Below are positions 8,825-17,335 of a stretch of DNA of 64,000 nucleotides, piece by piece (position 1 is the first letter of the stretch; each line of letters opens with the position of its first letter). The DNA is from JACCXG01 sp963785755 (lineage in GTDB: Bacteria; Acidobacteriota; Vicinamibacteria; Vicinamibacterales; 2-12-FULL-66-21). The DNA is taken from NCBI GenBank assembly GCA_963785755.1, contig CAWAXG010000025.1, positions 42,838-106,837 on the forward strand. Reading direction: 5' to 3'. Made by a program: the position numbers and the translations under genes. The notes under the pieces were generated by a model. The model did not search any database. It was not told the DNA's origin and was given only the letters and a program-made list of their open reading frames with translations.

Positions 8825-11287
8825 ATGTCCTCCTTGAACATCGCGTCGGCCTTCGCCGCGGAGCTTCGCCAGGCGGCGCGGCGGCTCTCCCGATCTCCCG
8901 GCTTCGCAGCCCTGGCCATCGGCACGCTCGGCATCGGCATCGGCATCAACGCCGCGATGTTCGCGCTGATGGATGCGCTGCTGTTCCGCCCGCCGTTTCA
9001 CGTCGCGGAGCCTGCTGACGTCGTGCGGGTGCAGTTCCCGCTCGAGGACCCGGCCGAGCCGGTGGTGCTCGACCGGACGCACTATCCCAACTTCATCGCC
9101 CTGCGGGACAGCGGCGCCTTCGAAGCAGTCGCCGCCTACACCGCCCGAGAGGTGTCCGTCGGCTACGGACGTGACGCCAGTCTTGTCACCGCCATGCTCG
9201 TCTCGCGCGAGTTCTTCGACGTGCTCAGGCCGGCGCCGCATCTGGGCCATTTCATCCCGGGCGAGTCCACCATCCCCGACGGCGGCGATCGCGCCATCGT
9301 CTCGTTCGGATTCTGGCAGCGGCGCTTCGGCGGAGACTCTCGCATCGTCGGGACGACGATCACGATCGACGGGAAGATCTATTCGGTGGCCGGCGTCACC
9401 CCGAACGGGTTCCAGAGCCTGAACCCCCGGCCGATCGAGATCTGGCTGCCGCTCGATCACGCCACCTCCGGCCTGGGACATTCCGGCTGGCGTGAAGATC
9501 GGGAGCGGCTCTGGCTCGAGATCGTCGGTCGAGTGCCGCAGGGCGCAAGTCCGGGCGTGGCGGAAGCGCGGGCCACGGCGATGCTGCGGCATCGGCGCAC
9601 GACGCCCCTCGATGACGACGACGACCCGGTGGTGCGGGCCGCGACCACATCCATCGTGCCCGGGCGTGGCGCCAACAAGACGCTCGAGAGCAAAGTCTCG
9701 CTGTGGCTCGCCGGCGTGTCCGCGTTCGTGCTGCTGATTGCGTGCGCCAACGTGTCGAACCTCGTCCTGGCGCGGATGTTCGCCCAGCGCCGCGAGCTCT
9801 TCATCCGCCTGACGCTCGGAGCATCCCGCCGGGATCTCGTCCGCCGGTCTCTGGCTGACACGTGCGCGATCGTGATCCCGGGAGCAGCCGGCGCCCTGGC
9901 CATGTCCTATCTGCTTCGCAACGGGATATCGGGATTCTTGTCCGGAGACCTGCCCCTGTCGCGGAACCTGTGGGATCTGCGATCGGCGGGCATCATGACC
10001 GGCAGCGCCCTGCTGTCGTTCGTGCTCGTCTTTGCGGTGTCGCTGTCGCAGCTTCGCTCGGCGATCACCGACACCGGGCTGCTCGCGCGCGCCACGACGC
10101 CGGGAAATCCCGGCAAGGGTTCACGCCGCACCCTGCTGGCGGTGCAGGCCGGCCTCTGCCTCGCGCTGCTCTTCGTCGCCGGGCTGTTCGCGACGAGTCT
10201 CGGGCGCGTGGAGTCGATGGATCTCGGCGTCGAGCTCGATCGCACAATCCAGCTGACCATCAACCTGCCACCGGGCCGCAGGAGCCCGGCCGAGATGCGC
10301 ACGATCTACGAGCGCGCACGCGAGGTCCTGGCATCGCATCCTGACGTCGAGCGCGCGACGCTGGCACAAGCGTCGCCGTTCATGTCCGGGAGCGGCGCGG
10401 GGCCGCGCACTGCGGAGCGAAGCTTCGCGGATCTGTGGACCAACCGCGAGGCGGCCTACCGGAGCGCCGTGGATGCCGGGTTCTTTACCACGGTCGGCTC
10501 GCAGTCGCTGCGCGGCCGCGACTTCAACGAGAGCGATCGCGCGGGCGCACAGGCGGTCGCCATCATCAACGCGCCGCTGGCCCGGCACTTGTGGCCCGAC
10601 AAGGACGCGCTCGGCGAGTGCATGTGGCTGGACGACTCGCCTGCCTGCATTCGAGTCGTCGGCGTACTGGGCGGGGTGTGGAAGTTCAGCGCGTTGAAGC
10701 GGGACAAGATGGCGCTCTACGTGCCGCTCGCCCAGGTTCCCGCGGCATCACCCGGCGCGCTGTTCATCCGGCCGCGGGGCGACGCGCGGACGTTTCTCGC
10801 GCAGGTCCGCTCGATCGTTCAGGCCATGCATCCGGACCTTCCGGCGGTCCGAGCCGTCATCGCGCGCGACATCGTCGATCCGGAATTCCGCCCCTGGCGC
10901 CTGGGCGCCACCGTCTTCTCCGCATTTGCGGCGGTCGCGTTGCTGATTGCCTCGATCGGTCTCTACGGCGTCGTCGCGGTCAGCACCGCGATGCGGCTGA
11001 AGGAGATCGGCATCCGGATGGCTCTGGGCGCCGGCTGGACGCACGTGATCAGGGTCGTGGTTGCAGAAGGCGTCACATCCGTCGCGTGCGGGTTGTTCGC
11101 AGGCACGATACTGGCGGCGGTTGCCAGCCGCTGGCTGAGCGGCGTCCTGTTCGAGACCTCTCCGGGAGATTCTGCCGTCCTGATCCAGACCGCGCTCATC
11201 CTGCTGACGGTGTCGGCGGCGGCCGTGACCGTTCCGGTCATCCGCGCGCTCGGGACGAATCCGGCGAAGGTGCTGCGGTCGGAGTGA
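8825..11287 (+). CDS. MacB/FtsX-type ABC transporter permease, orphan ADOP family (second copy)
   Basis: 820 residues with the same duplicated layout as the gene at 4036: an N-terminal helix (about 20-45), a MacB periplasmic core, an FtsX block near residue 300 (LLIACANVSNLVLARMFAQRR), a second core, and a terminal FtsX block with the signature LKEIGIRMALGAGW. No ATPase gene adjoins it. It follows the flavoprotein gene by 30 bases on the same strand, so the two may be co-transcribed. An AGGAG sequence lies rather far (about 15 bases) before the ATG. Transport role known for the family; substrate unknown. Confidence 0.9.
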   Translation: MSSLNIASAFAAELRQAARRLSRSPGFAALAIGTLGIGIGINAAMFALMDALLFRPPFHVAEPADVVRVQFPLEDPAEPVVLDRTHYPNFIALRDSGAFEAVAAYTAREVSVGYGRDASLVTAMLVSREFFDVLRPAPHLGHFIPGESTIPDGGDRAIVSFGFWQRRFGGDSRIVGTTITIDGKIYSVAGVTPNGFQSLNPRPIEIWLPLDHATSGLGHSGWREDRERLWLEIVGRVPQGASPGVAEARATAMLRHRRTTPLDDDDDPVVRAATTSIVPGRGANKTLESKVSLWLAGVSAFVLLIACANVSNLVLARMFAQRRELFIRLTLGASRRDLVRRSLADTCAIVIPGAAGALAMSYLLRNGISGFLSGDLPLSRNLWDLRSAGIMTGSALLSFVLVFAVSLSQLRSAITDTGLLARATTPGNPGKGSRRTLLAVQAGLCLALLFVAGLFATSLGRVESMDLGVELDRTIQLTINLPPGRRSPAEMRTIYERAREVLASHPDVERATLAQASPFMSGSGAGPRTAERSFADLWTNREAAYRSAVDAGFFTTVGSQSLRGRDFNESDRAGAQAVAIINAPLARHLWPDKDALGECMWLDDSPACIRVVGVLGGVWKFSALKRDKMALYVPLAQVPAASPGALFIRPRGDARTFLAQVRSIVQAMHPDLPAVRAVIARDIVDPEFRPWRLGATVFSAFAAVALLIASIGLYGVVAVSTAMRLKEIGIRMALGAGWTHVIRVVVAEGVTSVACGLFAGTILAAVASRWLSGVLFETSPGDSAVLIQTALILLTVSAAAVTVPVIRALGTNPAKVLRSE

Positions 11288-11534
11288 TCCGGGATCACGC
11301 CCTACGAGTCCGCCACTAAGCCGTCGGCCCGTCCCCGTTTGCCTGTCCCCTTTGCCTGTCCCTCTGCCTGTACAGATCCTTGGCGCTGTACCTGATGCCG
11401 CCGTGCAGGTCGTGCCGTTGACCGAGAATTGATCCGACTGCGGCAGCTTCCACCCGGATAGTCCACGAGTCGCGGATCACCGCGGAGTCGCGCTGGTCGT
11501 CTTCAACGCCAGCCGAGCGCGCCGATCGGCGCTG
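11288..11534. repeat. Spacer with three tandem GTCCCC..TTTGCCT words
   Basis: Between convergent permease and kinase genes. Positions 11331-11369 hold three tandem, slightly different copies of a 12- to 14-base word (GTCCCCGTTTGCCT, GTCCCCTTTGCCT, GTCCCTCTGCCT). The rest of the spacer shows no gene, no clear terminator and no further repeat. Confidence 0.6.
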
Positions 11535-14228
11535 CTACCGCGCGTCCCCGAGGAGCGATCCCGCCCAGTTCAGGAAGACGCTCAGGAATGGCACCTGATT
11601 CGCAGACTCGTTGTGCAGCACCAGGACGCCGCCATCGGGCTGCACCGTCCACGATCGGTGGTTGCCCTTGACGCCCGTCAGCGACGTGAAGATGGCAGCG
11701 GGGGGAGAAAACGAGAGCGCGCCCGCCGTCGGCTGCACCGGCACGCGATACAACGTCGCGCCGCGGTTGTAGAAGATCGCGCGGCCGTCCGGCGCCCACA
11801 TCGGATTGACGCCGCCGTCGCGCGACACCTGCCAGCGTGCGCCGAGCTGCGGAAAGTCCTGCACGTAGATCTCTTCGGCGCCGGATTCGGCCGACGTGTG
11901 TGCGATCCACCGGCCATCGGTGGAGACCCTCGCACTGGTGATGCCGTGTTTCCCGGTCATGAGCGGCCGCAGCGCGGGCGGTTTCGCGGTCAGGTCGAGC
12001 AGCGCGAGCCCGGACTCCTCAATGCCTGACGTCACGAGATATCGCCCGTCCGAAGTCCAGTCATCCACGTGCAGATGCGTCTTGCCCGTCCAGAGGATCT
12101 CTTCGGCGCCGCCGCCGTCTGCCCGGCGTCTGAGGATCTGCCGGCCCTCACTGCGATCGGATGCATACGCCACCCAGACGCCGTCCGGAGACCAGACCGG
12201 CGTCTCATCCTCGCTCTCGCTGAAGGTCAGACGCTGCGGCGCCCCGGTCTGCAGATCGATCACCCAGATGTCGTCGGCGGTGTCGTAATCCTCCACGGCA
12301 ACGAAGCGGCCGTTCGGCGCGACGACCGGGTCGGCGTAGAGGCGCTTCGGGACCGCGAGAGTCTGAGCCACCGTCCCGCCCGCCGTCAGGCGGGCCATCG
12401 AAAGCCCATCGCCCACCAGCGATTCGGCGACGAAGACCAGCGTCCCCGAATCAGACACGGCATAGTGCGCCGCGCCGACGGACCAGACGTTGGACACATC
12501 GTCGACGACGGGCGTGGCGGCGCCCGACGGCGTCATCGATCGCGGATCGAAGGCGACGGCCATCAGCTGCGGATCGCGCGCGAACACCAGCCGGCCGGGC
12601 GGCACGAACCGGGGTTGCATACCTTTGAGGCCGATGCTGCGTCGACTCGCCGTGCGGAGATTCTGTACTTCGATGTCGGCGGTATCCCAACGTATGGTCG
12701 CGGCTCCGCTGGTGAACAGCACGTGCTCGCCGTCTGGCAGCAGCGCCGGCCAGCGATGCGCATACTCTCCCGGGCGCAGCGGCGCGAGCGGCTGCGGCGT
12801 GCCGCCGTCGGCGCTGACGCGATGGAGCGGCCCGGCGCTCAATCCGAAGACGATGGTGCCGTCACGCCCCCACACCGCCCCCCGCATCTGAGCGGGGAGC
12901 GCACAGATGGTCGTGACGGTGCCAGTGGCCAGCAGCATCTTGACGAGCGACGCACCGGCGCCCGCAGTCTGATAGGCGAGCCATCGGCCGTCCGGGGAGA
13001 AAAATGGCCCTCCCACCGACGCGGTGTTGGGGATCGGCGTGGCCGCCGGTTGATCGAAACGGCGGACGAACAGCGAGCGGACACCATTTCCGGTACCGAC
13101 ATACGCCACGAGGTCGCCTGCGGGCGCGACGGCAAGCATTCCAAGCACCAGGGTATTGGACAGCGACGTCGCCGGCGTGGTCGGAAGCGTCAGGCGCGCA
13201 AGCGGCGGCGGTGGCCCGCCGGCATTTCTGTTCGTCCACAGCCAGGTCGCGGCCGAACCGATCGCGAGGGCTGCGAGCGCGACCGCGGCGAATTTGATCG
13301 GCCCGAACGGTTCACGAGCACGTGCCGGGACCGGCGTCGCCCACACACCGGGCAACTCGCGCAGATTCGCCGCGACATCCCCGGCGCTCTGCCAGCGCTC
13401 GTCCGGATCCTTCGCCAATGCTCTGCGAATCACCAGCTCGAGCCACGCGGGCGCAACCGGCTGCGCGTCGGAGATTGGCGCCGGCTGACGCTCGATGATG
13501 GCGGCGATCGTGCTCGCCGGCGTGTCGCCGCTGAACGCGCGGCGCCCGGTCAGCATCTCGTAGAGCACGCAGCCGAGCGCGAAGATGTCGGCGCGGTGAT
13601 CGGCCTCCTTCCCCTCGACCTGCTCCGGCGACATGTAGTTGAGCGTCCCGAGGATGGTGCCCATCCCGGTCACGGGCGCCAGGGCGGCGAGGGTCACGTC
13701 CGCGGCCGGCGTGAGGCTGACCGCCGGCCGCCCCACCAGCCGCGCGAGGCCGAAATCGAGCAGCTTCACGTGCGGCGTCCCCGCCGCGCCGCCGCGCACG
13801 ATCATGACGTTCGACGGCTTCAGATCGCGGTGCACGATCCCCTGCCGATGGGCGCGCTCGAGCGCTCGCGCGATCTGTTCGCCAATCGCCAGGACCTGGT
13901 CGAGGGGCAGACGTCCGCGCTCGATCCGGCTCGCCAGCGTCTCTCCCTCGACGAGCTCCATGACCAGGTAGTCGGACTGCTCATCGTGGCCGACGTCGTA
14001 GAGCGTGCAGATGTGCGGATCGTTCAGCGCCGCGATGGCGCGCGCTTCGCGCTCGAAGCGCGACCGCGCCTCCGGATCGGAGGCGAGCGCCGGCGGCAGC
14101 CGCTTGATCGCGACCGCGCGGTCGAGCCGCGTATCGCGCCCTCGATACACCTCGCCCATGCCGCCCGCGCCGAGCAGACCGGCGAGCTCATAGGGACCGA
14201 GGCGCGTGCCAGGGGAAATGGTGGACAA
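11535..14228 (-). CDS. Membrane Ser/Thr protein kinase with C-terminal PD40/TolB beta-propeller
   Basis: 897 residues. The N-terminal PknB-type kinase domain has the glycine loop GAGGMGEVY (about residues 20-28), the VAIK lysine, the catalytic loop HRDLKPSN (near 150), DFG, and the APE-like MSPEQ. One transmembrane helix follows near residue 310 (FAAVALAALAIGSAATWLW). The outer part is a series of PD40/TolB-like repeats (FSPDGRWLAY, WSPDGVWVAY, WAPDGRAIF), which form a propeller outside the membrane. All catalytic residues are present, so it should be active. The propeller probably senses an envelope signal. The gene is intact, unlike the kinase at 22383-25344. Confidence 0.92.
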   Translation of the reverse strand: MSTISPGTRLGPYELAGLLGAGGMGEVYRGRDTRLDRAVAIKRLPPALASDPEARSRFEREARAIAALNDPHICTLYDVGHDEQSDYLVMELVEGETLASRIERGRLPLDQVLAIGEQIARALERAHRQGIVHRDLKPSNVMIVRGGAAGTPHVKLLDFGLARLVGRPAVSLTPAADVTLAALAPVTGMGTILGTLNYMSPEQVEGKEADHRADIFALGCVLYEMLTGRRAFSGDTPASTIAAIIERQPAPISDAQPVAPAWLELVIRRALAKDPDERWQSAGDVAANLRELPGVWATPVPARAREPFGPIKFAAVALAALAIGSAATWLWTNRNAGGPPPPLARLTLPTTPATSLSNTLVLGMLAVAPAGDLVAYVGTGNGVRSLFVRRFDQPAATPIPNTASVGGPFFSPDGRWLAYQTAGAGASLVKMLLATGTVTTICALPAQMRGAVWGRDGTIVFGLSAGPLHRVSADGGTPQPLAPLRPGEYAHRWPALLPDGEHVLFTSGAATIRWDTADIEVQNLRTASRRSIGLKGMQPRFVPPGRLVFARDPQLMAVAFDPRSMTPSGAATPVVDDVSNVWSVGAAHYAVSDSGTLVFVAESLVGDGLSMARLTAGGTVAQTLAVPKRLYADPVVAPNGRFVAVEDYDTADDIWVIDLQTGAPQRLTFSESEDETPVWSPDGVWVAYASDRSEGRQILRRRADGGGAEEILWTGKTHLHVDDWTSDGRYLVTSGIEESGLALLDLTAKPPALRPLMTGKHGITSARVSTDGRWIAHTSAESGAEEIYVQDFPQLGARWQVSRDGGVNPMWAPDGRAIFYNRGATLYRVPVQPTAGALSFSPPAAIFTSLTGVKGNHRSWTVQPDGGVLVLHNESANQVPFLSVFLNWAGSLLGDAR

Positions 14229-14310
14229 CAGCGTTTGTGGTGTGCCCGGGATTATACCTTTACCCGCGGTCCGTCGGCTTCAACTCGCGACTGCGGTCCG
14301 TTGGAACTAA

Positions 14311-14540
14311 CGAATCGCGGATCGACGCGGATCTCGAGCGGTCGTGCGCGCCGGCCTTGCAGGCCGGCACCGCGAAGCGGGATCAGAGCAATCGCAAGCC
14401 GATCTGCGGTTGGTCGGCTTCCGATTCCGCTCTGATCCTCGCTTCGGCCGCAGCGTAGCGCGGGCACGACCGCAGCGACCGCCGATCAGAGCGCTCGCCC
14501 GTGTCAGCAATCCGCGGTATCCGCGAAGATCCGCGATTCG
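14311..14540. repeat. Nested imperfect palindrome between the kinase and TetR genes
   Basis: The outer arms are CGAATCGCGGATC at 14311-14323 and its exact complement at 14528-14540. Inside, 14371-14393 (CGAAGCGGGATCAGAGCAATC, approximately) pairs with 14423-14446, and a further inner stem AAGCCGA/TCGGCTT closes a short loop. The segment around GCCGGCC at 14350-14368 forms a smaller hairpin of its own. The right outer arm overlaps the 3' end of the TetR gene. Confidence 0.7.
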
Positions 14541-15202
14541 TCTGCTAACGGCGACCGCCGCCTCGCCGGCCGCTTCGTCTCGCGACGCGACGGACGGCGT
14601 GACCCACGCGTCTTCGCGTTGAGCCGATACGGCTCGAGCAAGGTGTCGAGGTCGTGGCGGACCCAGCTCTCCGCCGTCCCCTCTCGGTACACCGCCCACC
14701 CGATCAGCGACCCTCCAGCCAACGCATCCACCGCCCTGGCCAGCCTCGCCGTATCGCACCGCACCAGCTCGCGCGCAGCGACGGCCTCGTCGAGCAGCCG
14801 CCGATAGCCGGCGATGATCAGCCGCGCGTTCTCCAGCATCACCGCGTAGAAGTCGGGATCGCTCAGATCCGTCTGCAGGAACGCGAGGTGGTTGGACATC
14901 TCCTCGGGAGACTTCACGTATCGCGTCATCTCGGTCGCGGCCACCAGCAGCGCGGCGAGCGGTGACGGGTTCGCGGCGCGGACGGCGTCGAAGCAGGCGT
15001 CGACCGAATCGCGCGCCGAGCGCGCGAGCGCCAGCATCAGCCCGCGCTTGGAGCCGAAGCGCTGGACCAGCGTGGCGGCCGAGAGCCCGACCTCGCGGGC
15101 GACGTCGGCCAGGGTGAACCGGCCGGGGCCGTGCCGGGAGATGATGCGGCCGGCGGCCTCGAGAATCGCGGCGTCGTCGATGGTGCGGGGGCGCGGGGTC
15201 AT
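14504..15202 (-). CDS. TetR/AcrR family transcriptional regulator
   Basis: About 232 residues from ATG 15202; a TTG three codons upstream is an alternative start. The N-terminal helix-turn-helix is clear (FTLADVAREVGLSAATLVQRFGSKRGLM, about residues 30-57). The ligand-binding C-terminal domain is helical with no recognisable pocket. No Shine-Dalgarno is seen; a TACTAT box just upstream could place the transcript start almost at the ATG. It is divergent from the RibD-fold gene, and two palindromes in between are its probable operators. The last dozen or so codons are encoded by the right arm of the palindrome at 14311-14540, so the C-terminal tail may have been changed by that repeat. Confidence 0.88.
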   Translation of the reverse strand: MTPRPRTIDDAAILEAAGRIISRHGPGRFTLADVAREVGLSAATLVQRFGSKRGLMLALARSARDSVDACFDAVRAANPSPLAALLVAATEMTRYVKSPEEMSNHLAFLQTDLSDPDFYAVMLENARLIIAGYRRLLDEAVAARELVRCDTARLARAVDALAGGSLIGWAVYREGTAESWVRHDLDTLLEPYRLNAKTRGSRRPSRRETKRPARRRSPLADESRIFADTADC

Positions 15203-15204
15203 GG

Positions 15205-15260
15205 TTGACAAATAGTAAATGAACGTTTACTTTCCAAACAGTAAACGAACAGTCGTTTAT
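15205..15260 (+). promoter_or_regulatory. Promoter with two TetR-type operators
   Basis: TTGACA (15205-15210) and TACTTT (15228-15233) are separated by 17 bases. The palindrome AGTAAATGAACGTTTACT (15214-15231) fills the spacer and enters the -10 box. A second related palindrome, GTAAACGA-N4-TCGTTTAT, lies at 15241-15260. The half-site GTAAA(C/T)G is shared, as expected for a TetR dimer site controlling both divergent genes. Confidence 0.75.
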
Positions 15261-15283
15261 AAATTACAGACGAGGAGGGTCAG

Positions 15284-15841
15284 ATGGCCGCATCCCCAGG
15301 ACGCAAGGACGGACCCGGACGCCGCGTGCGCTACGGCGTCGCGATGAGCCTCGACGGCTACATCGCCGGGCCGAACGGCGAGGCCGATTGGATCGTCCAC
15401 GACCCGGATATCGACTTCGCCGAGCTCTTCAGCCGCTACGACACGCTGCTCATCGGGCGCAAGACGTTCGAGGCGATGGCAAAGATGGGCGGGGGCGGCG
15501 GGTCGATGCCGGGCGTGCAGGCCTTCGTGATTTCCCGGACGATGGCGCAGGCCGACCATCCCGACGTCACCATCGTGCGGGATCCCGTGGCGCTCATCGG
15601 CGAGCTGAAGACCAAACCCGGCAAGGACATCTGGCTGTTCGGCGGCGGCGAGCTGTTCAGGAGCCTGCTCGCCGCCGGCCTCGTGGACGGGGTGGACGCC
15701 GGCATCATCCCGGTGCTGCTCGGTGGCGGCATTCCGCTGCTGCCCTCTCCGGCAGGCCGGACAAGGCTGACGCTGAAGAACCGGCGCTTCTACGAGAAGT
15801 CGGGGATCGTCGGCGTCGAGTACGACGTCGTCCGCGGCTGA
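15284..15841 (+). CDS. Dihydrofolate reductase-like (RibD C-terminal fold) protein
   Basis: 185 residues. GAGGAGGG precedes the ATG. The family signature is present: YGVAMSLDGYIAGPNGEADW near residues 17-36, LIGRKTFE near residue 57, and the NADPH-binding GGGELFRSLLAAGLVD near 123. These proteins share the fold of dihydrofolate reductase and of the RibD reductase domain, but most stand-alone members have no proven substrate. Its promoter holds two likely TetR operators, so the neighbouring regulator probably represses it and the substrate or a related compound may be the inducer. Confidence 0.88.
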   Translation: MAASPGRKDGPGRRVRYGVAMSLDGYIAGPNGEADWIVHDPDIDFAELFSRYDTLLIGRKTFEAMAKMGGGGGSMPGVQAFVISRTMAQADHPDVTIVRDPVALIGELKTKPGKDIWLFGGGELFRSLLAAGLVDGVDAGIIPVLLGGGIPLLPSPAGRTRLTLKNRRFYEKSGIVGVEYDVVRG

Positions 15842-15875
15842 TCCGCCCGACGCCGTCTCAACGCGACTCGCGACA

Positions 15876-16397
15876 TCACCGGGCGCCTGCCGCAGCGAGG
15901 GCGAACGGGTTTTCGTCCGCGGTCGGGCCATACACCGACGGCACCGGGATATTGAGCAGCCGCAGATACACCAGCAGCTGTCCGCGATGGTGATACCAGT
16001 GGTTCAGCATGATCGCGCGTACCAACGCGACCCTCGGCATCGCCATCAGCTCGCGGCCGTCACTCATGAGCCGCCACGTGGCGCTCATCTTCGCGTCGTC
16101 GAATCCACCAAGGTGCTGCCTCGCCTTGGCCACGCTGGCGGTGAGCGCCGGTACGAGCTCAGCGGCTGTCGCCGCTTCCGTCTGCACGAACGCCGGTGGC
16201 TCCGGAATGGTGTCCACCGACGCGAGCTGGGCGACGTTGCCCGGTACGGTCGCGACGTGCAGCGCGAGCTGGCCGAGAGACATCGACTTCGGATGCGGCT
16301 TCCACGACAGATGCGCCTGCGGCACGCGCTCCAGCACGCGCCGTGTTGTATGCGATTCCTGTTCGAGTTCCGCCAGCAGTGCGTCGATCATTGCCAT
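15876..16397 (-). CDS. DinB family protein
   Basis: 173 residues from ATG 16397, chosen because AAAGGAG lies just upstream (an in-frame Met exists 24 bases earlier). DinB/YfiT-like four-helix bundle with the three expected metal-binding histidine positions: SLGQLALHVATVPG near residue 45 and NHWYHHRGQLLVYLR near residue 140. Members bind a divalent metal and often act as thiol-dependent transferases; the substrate here is unknown. It is the third gene of a tight operon after ArsR and an SRPBCC protein. Confidence 0.88.
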   Translation of the reverse strand: MAMIDALLAELEQESHTTRRVLERVPQAHLSWKPHPKSMSLGQLALHVATVPGNVAQLASVDTIPEPPAFVQTEAATAAELVPALTASVAKARQHLGGFDDAKMSATWRLMSDGRELMAMPRVALVRAIMLNHWYHHRGQLLVYLRLLNIPVPSVYGPTADENPFALAAAGAR

Positions 16398-16410
16398 TTT
16401 CTCGTCTCCT

Positions 16411-16864
16411 TTACTCTCCACCGTTGGCTTCCGCGGCCTTGCGCACGCGCGCGTGCAGCGCCGTCCACCCCGCGCCCATCTGCGGCCGGTGATCCTCCGG
16501 GAACGGACCCATCACCGTGTGGGTGAACTTGATGAGGCATCCGCCCTCGACTTCCGTCAACCGATACATCAGGTTCGACGTCGCCGCGGTGGACATGAAG
16601 AGCGGCCCCCAGATTTCGAGCAGCGTCGGCCGCTTGATGCTCTGCACGAACCCCCACAGATGTCCGTTGTCACCGCCGAGATCGCGGAACCATCGCCCGC
16701 CCGGACGCGGTTCCAGCACCATCGGCAGCGGCTTGCCGTCGGGCGTCTCGTTGAGCCTTCCCATTTGTGCAATCAGCGAAGCCGAACGTCTTTTCGAGCG
16801 TCGCCCGCACCAGAATCTCTTCCGTGATGGTGAACGTGTCCCCTACCGCCGCTGTTGTCGTCAT
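16411..16864 (-). CDS. SRPBCC/AHSA1-domain protein, interrupted by one frameshift
   Basis: The first 27 residues (ending ATLEKTF) are in one frame and the remainder (SLIAQMGRLNETPDGKPLPM onward) in another. The break near 16780 fits one extra G in the text TTCGGCTTCGC. The reconstructed protein is about 150 residues, a normal length for the AHSA1/START-like fold, with the typical W-G-P-L and KFTHTVMG segments late in the chain. Its ATG overlaps the ArsR stop by four bases, and DinB follows within 15 bases. ArsR-SRPBCC pairs are common, and the SRPBCC partner is presumed to bind a small hydrophobic ligand. Confidence 0.8.
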
Positions 16865-17184
16865 CGTTCCTCCTCGGCATGTGCCTTGATGCGCCGCAGC
16901 TGTCCGCGCCAGTAGCGCTCGAACATGCCGCTCCAGTCGTGAATCGTGCGAAGTGTCTGTGCGTTGATCCGATACAGGGTCCGCCGGCCGTCCCGCCGCA
17001 CGTGCACCAGGCCGACGTCGCGCAGGACCTGGAGGTGCTTGGTGACCGACGGCTGCCCCAGCTCGAGCGCATCGGCGATATCGGTCACCGATCGCTCGTC
17101 GCCCGCGATGAACTCGAGGATGTGACGACGGCGCGGCTCAGCGATGGCGTTGAACGGGTCCGAGGTCGTCGAGGCGCGGGCCAT
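16861..17184 (-). CDS. ArsR-family winged-helix repressor
   Basis: 107 residues. Typical ArsR layout with PRRRHILEFIAGDERSVTDIADALELGQPSVTKHLQVLRD (helices 2-4, with the recognition helix QPSVTKHLQVL) and the wing GLVHVRRDGRRTLYRI. The cysteines of metal-sensing members are missing, so it belongs to the SRPBCC-linked, non-metal branch. It heads the operon ArsR-SRPBCC-DinB. The promoter upstream contains a perfect inverted repeat, so autoregulation is likely. Confidence 0.92.
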   Translation of the reverse strand: MARASTTSDPFNAIAEPRRRHILEFIAGDERSVTDIADALELGQPSVTKHLQVLRDVGLVHVRRDGRRTLYRINAQTLRTIHDWSGMFERYWRGQLRRIKAHAEEER

Positions 17185-17221
17185 ACGAAGCTTTATACAT
17201 TCCGATATGAGAATGTGTCAA
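17185..17221 (-). promoter_or_regulatory. ArsR promoter and operator, predicted leaderless start
   Basis: On the minus strand TTGACA (17221-17216) is followed after 17 bases by GTATAA (17198-17193). The ATG at 17184 lies only 8 bases after the -10 box, so the transcript should begin at or next to the start codon; no Shine-Dalgarno is present. ACATTC-N8-GAATGT (17197-17216) is a perfect inverted repeat that spans the spacer and touches both boxes. Confidence 0.7.
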
Positions 17222-17335
17222 GTGGGGAGAAGCTGCGGCTCAAGGCGGAAGCCCGGCAAGGCAATGGGCAGGACAACAGAAGGAACAAAGAGAACGACTT
17301 GGGACTTGTTAACGAAGCGACGCGACAGTACAGAC
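17222..17335. repeat. Intergenic repeat E, first copy
   Basis: Between the ArsR promoter and the 3' end of the VWFA gene. It contains GAAGGAACAAAGAGAA (17279-17294), the exact complement of a word at 21063-21078, and AAGGCGGAAGCC (near 17243-17254), which matches a second word there. No gene is seen in it. Confidence 0.6.

Noticed and set aside
12069..14435. 788-residue open frame antisense to the PD40 kinase
   Set aside because: The minus strand encodes a complete kinase with all motifs; the plus-strand product is a low-complexity Arg/His-rich shadow.
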